Positions 5,425 through 7,179 of a stretch of 7,179 nucleotides of DNA are shown one piece after another. The translations under genes were made by a program, and so were the position numbers. Each line of letters opens with the position of its first letter. Positions within the stretch are counted from its first letter, which is position 1. The notes under the pieces were generated by a model. It searched no databases, was not told the origin of the DNA, and saw only the letters and a list, made by a program, of their open reading frames with translations. The DNA lies in assembly GCA_035282925.1 (NCBI GenBank), contig DATEUW010000024.1:1-7179 (forward strand), written 5' to 3'. Origin of the DNA: ASMP01 sp035282925. GTDB lineage: Archaea > Nanobdellota > Nanobdellia > Pacearchaeales > GW2011-AR1.

Positions 5425-6294
5425 TTAAAAAGGCATGCCCTTTGCCCTTCTCCTTTTTCTTCTTGTATCTCTGTCTTTCTTTTCCTGCGGGATATCTCCA
5501 TCTTCTTCTTTCTTTTCTTTTTCGTAGCCTTTTTCAAGCAATGCCATGTAATAAGGCCTTATGTTTCTCTTCCAAATATCATTTTTTTCCTTGTCAGAAT
5601 AACTTTCTTGATCCAGCTCTGTTTCAGCTTCCTTCAGGCTTTCCTCGAAAACTTCCTTTAAAAATTCGCTTCTTGGATTTCTCTTTTCATCAAGCATGAT
5701 TGCTCTTAGCTTTGCGTTAGCAGAATTCAGATATGACTGGAAAATTAGCCTCAAATCGCTTTCGCCATGCCTCATATAGGAAATCTGAGCCCATTTCGGG
5801 AAGTTCTTAACTTTTCCGCCAACATACTCAGCCATTTTTTCAGGGTCTTCACTTGCCTCGGCAAGTTTTCTGTTTTCGTTCATGACTTCAACAAATTCAT
5901 CATGCTCCCTGTTTCCTGTTTTGTATAATGGGACTCTTTGGACCAAACCAACATAGTCTTCAGATTTGAGTTTTCCGTAAAGTGTTGAAGAATGCTCACG
6001 GGCATATTCTCCGAGATGATCATGCTCTTCAGATAAGGCACCTTCCAAATCAGATCTTGGAGATCTGTTTGCCTTAAAATAATACTGGGGATTCGTACGA
6101 AGCAAGTCTCCGGCGTCTTCCCGTACACCTGTATTTTCCGGGTCTTTTTGGATAGTCTGCAGCCATTGCCCTATATCTCTAAAAGTTTCATAATGCTGAA
6201 TAAGTTTTCTTCTATCGTACCCTCTTCCTAACTCTATCGGAGTATAGATTGGCATTACAGGGTCATGTTCTTGTGTTGCTACTTCTGGTGTCAT
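5425..6294 (-). CDS. Soluble, charged, mainly helical protein with a basic C-terminal tail, unknown function
   Basis: The largest protein of the minus-strand cluster has 289 residues, no Cys and no membrane segment. The sequence is predicted mainly helical and rich in Glu, Lys, Arg, Asp and Tyr, with amphipathic helices at about 205-230 and 237-262. The last 35 residues are low-complexity and charged, ending in an Arg/Lys cluster (DTRRKRRRAKGMPF) that could bind nucleic acid or acidic lipid; this is inference. RHGES at 175-179 superficially recalls the histidine phosphatase signature, but it lies mid-protein and lacks the preceding strand. The ATG at 6294 is separated from the previous TAA by one base (TAAAATG), with no Shine-Dalgarno match, so translation probably couples to the lipoprotein gene upstream. 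It is the only gene in the cluster without an export signal or cysteines, which makes it the likely cytoplasmic member. Family not recognised. Confidence 0.78.
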   Translation of the reverse strand: MTPEVATQEHDPVMPIYTPIELGRGYDRRKLIQHYETFRDIGQWLQTIQKDPENTGVREDAGDLLRTNPQYYFKANRSPRSDLEGALSEEHDHLGEYAREHSSTLYGKLKSEDYVGLVQRVPLYKTGNREHDEFVEVMNENRKLAEASEDPEKMAEYVGGKVKNFPKWAQISYMRHGESDLRLIFQSYLNSANAKLRAIMLDEKRNPRSEFLKEVFEESLKEAETELDQESYSDKEKNDIWKRNIRPYYMALLEKGYEKEKKEEDGDIPQEKKDRDTRRKRRRAKGMPF

Positions 6295-6295
6295 T

Positions 6296-6826
6296 TTAAT
6301 TTGTGTTTGGTTGTGGTTTATTTTGCGGAATTCTGTTTTCTAGAATTGTTAAATCAGAACTAATTGCTTGGTACTTACTATCCACTCTCTTTTGCATTTC
6401 GGGGGACATAACTCTGCCTTTAGCTCCTCTTAGGATTATTGTACCAGCCCGTTCAGAGCCATAACTAACACTCACTTCAGCATTTTTTCCATGTTCTGCA
6501 TAAAATTTTTCCATCAAATCAGCAGTCACGAATGCTCTTGTTTCATTACTATTAATATCTGGTAAGGTAGGATCAAATGGTTCCCCCCTATAAATCGTAG
6601 GAGGACCAACCACATATATTTCTACATCTCCGTCTTTATCATTGTCATAAAATTTTTCCACTAAAATATTATCAGTAATTCCGTCATATCTAATCAAGGT
6701 TGCTCTATTAGCTCTATCTTTGGGATTAGCATCGCCACATCCTGTAAGAGTCAAAGCAGCCAAGCCAGTAGCAAATGCTAATGCTCTTGCACCTTCCTTT
6801 GCTCTTTGATATAGGTTTTGTGTCAT
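6296..6826 (-). CDS. Predicted lipoprotein of unknown function
   Basis: This 176-residue protein has a classical lipoprotein signal: a basic N-terminal region (QRAKEGAR), a hydrophobic core (15-28) and the lipobox LTGC at 27-30. Cys30 would become the lipid-modified first residue, anchoring the protein on the outer face of the membrane. The mature part (about 146 residues) looks like a small beta-rich domain with strands such as ATLIRYD, DVEIYVVG, AEVSVSYG and GTIILRGA. DNDKDGDVE at 61-69 resembles a DxDxDG calcium-binding loop but lacks the acidic residue at loop position 12. The tail is Pro/Asn/Gln-rich. The ATG at 6826 is four bases after the previous stop, preceded by GAGGT at 6837-6841. 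Function unknown; it sits between a four-cysteine protein and the charged helical protein of the same presumed operon. Confidence 0.8.
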   Translation of the reverse strand: MTQNLYQRAKEGARALAFATGLAALTLTGCGDANPKDRANRATLIRYDGITDNILVEKFYDNDKDGDVEIYVVGPPTIYRGEPFDPTLPDINSNETRAFVTADLMEKFYAEHGKNAEVSVSYGSERAGTIILRGAKGRVMSPEMQKRVDSKYQAISSDLTILENRIPQNKPQPNTN

Positions 6827-6830
6827 TTTA

Positions 6831-7179
6831 TTAGTTACCTCTTTGATTGCTATTTAATTCTCTAGAAGGACATCTCTCTGCAACTTTTATGTTGAGTCCT
6901 TCAGAAGCAGCCACACTATTTCTGAAAACTAGTGCAAAAGTTCCTAAAACTCCTTGTTTAGCTACACAAGATTTGCCTGTAAGTCCGCATCTATAATCTC
7001 TAAGTGGTTCAAAAGTTCCGCTATATCCCGTGGGATAGTTCTCTAAGTAAAGGTGACTACACACTTCCTTTTTCAACCTTTCTTGAAGTATTAAGTCTCC
7101 TTCAGTTAGTTGTTTCCGTTCTTCACTAACTCTTCTTGGTGCTATAACGACTGGTGCTATTCCTATCATAGTTTTCCCA
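6831..7179 (-). CDS. Four-cysteine small protein, 5' end possibly outside the window
   Basis: From the ATG at 7169 this protein has 112 residues. The frame stays open upstream to the window edge (reading GKT before the Met), so the true start may lie beyond 7179. After a hydrophobic beginning (MIGIAPVVIAP) comes a charged helical stretch (12-36). The rest carries four Cys at 37, 61, 68 and 100 in the order C-x23-C-x6-C-x31-C, with His39 and a CGLTGKSC segment. This could be a small zinc or iron-sulfur binding fold, or two disulfides if exported; the sequence does not decide. It is the first visible gene of the minus-strand cluster, ends four bases before the lipoprotein start, and the lipoprotein's Shine-Dalgarno-like site lies inside its 3' end. 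Family not securely recognised. Confidence 0.7.
   Translation of the reverse strand, partial: GKTMIGIAPVVIAPRRVSEERKQLTEGDLILQERLKKEVCSHLYLENYPTGYSGTFEPLRDYRCGLTGKSCVAKQGVLGTFALVFRNSVAASEGLNIKVAERCPSRELNSNQRGN
6837..6841 (-). promoter_or_regulatory. Shine-Dalgarno-like site for the lipoprotein gene
   Basis: GAGGT on the minus strand lies 10 bases before the ATG at 6826 and within the last codons of the upstream gene. The spacing is at the long end, but the match supports internal initiation on a shared transcript. Confidence 0.45.

Noticed and set aside
5758..5772. RHGES in the charged helical protein as a histidine phosphatase signature
   Set aside because: In that family the motif is near the N-terminus after a hydrophobic strand. 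Here it is at residues 175-179 in a helical region, with no second catalytic His motif visible.
1..7179. Mobile element or integration site
   Set aside because: No transposase or integrase gene, terminal inverted repeats with target duplications, or tRNA-associated attachment site is visible in the window.

Overview
The window looks like part of the genome of an archaeon, most plausibly a small-genome DPANN-type lineage (Woesearchaeota/Pacearchaeota-like). That placement is an inference from three things. TATA boxes sit about 30 bases upstream of start codons, the pattern of leaderless archaeal transcripts. Two of the larger proteins (an endonuclease IV-like TIM barrel with a Gly/Tyr-rich tail, and an MNT-HEPN fusion) belong to types I associate with such genomes. 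Most remaining genes are small orphans. No rRNA, tRNA, CRISPR array or insertion sequence was found. No gene-free stretch exceeds 150 bases.

Plus-strand half (1-4754). Five genes read rightward. First is the 3' end of an unrecognised protein with a charged linker and a distinctive C-terminal tail (1-723). Next is a small membrane-anchored protein with a perfect HExxHxxGxxH zinc-protease motif (784-1188). Then come a Cys- and Trp-free, probably disordered protein (1219-1866), the 590-residue endonuclease IV/xylose isomerase-like barrel (1987-3759), and the nucleotidyltransferase-HEPN fusion (3909-4754). Four of the five have their own TATA box close to the start codon, so they look like separately transcribed, mostly leaderless genes and not an operon.

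Minus-strand half (4755-7179). Five genes read leftward with gaps of 1 to 9 bases, the layout of one operon whose promoter lies beyond the right edge. In transcription order they encode a four-cysteine protein (5' end possibly outside the window), a predicted lipoprotein, a soluble charged helical protein with an Arg/Lys-rich tail, a small protein with one N-terminal membrane segment, and a small protein with two membrane segments. Shine-Dalgarno-like sites precede at least two internal starts, in contrast to the leaderless plus-strand genes. I recognise none of the five. The mix of lipoprotein, membrane proteins and a soluble partner suggests an envelope-associated module, but that is inference.

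The two halves meet tail to tail with their stop codons on adjacent bases (4754/4755), so the 3' ends of the two transcripts probably overlap. The best candidates for something undescribed are the minus-strand orphan operon and the minimal metalloprotease-like protein. The altered metal-ligand pattern of the TIM barrel and the apparently missing third carboxylate of the nucleotidyltransferase are secondary points.
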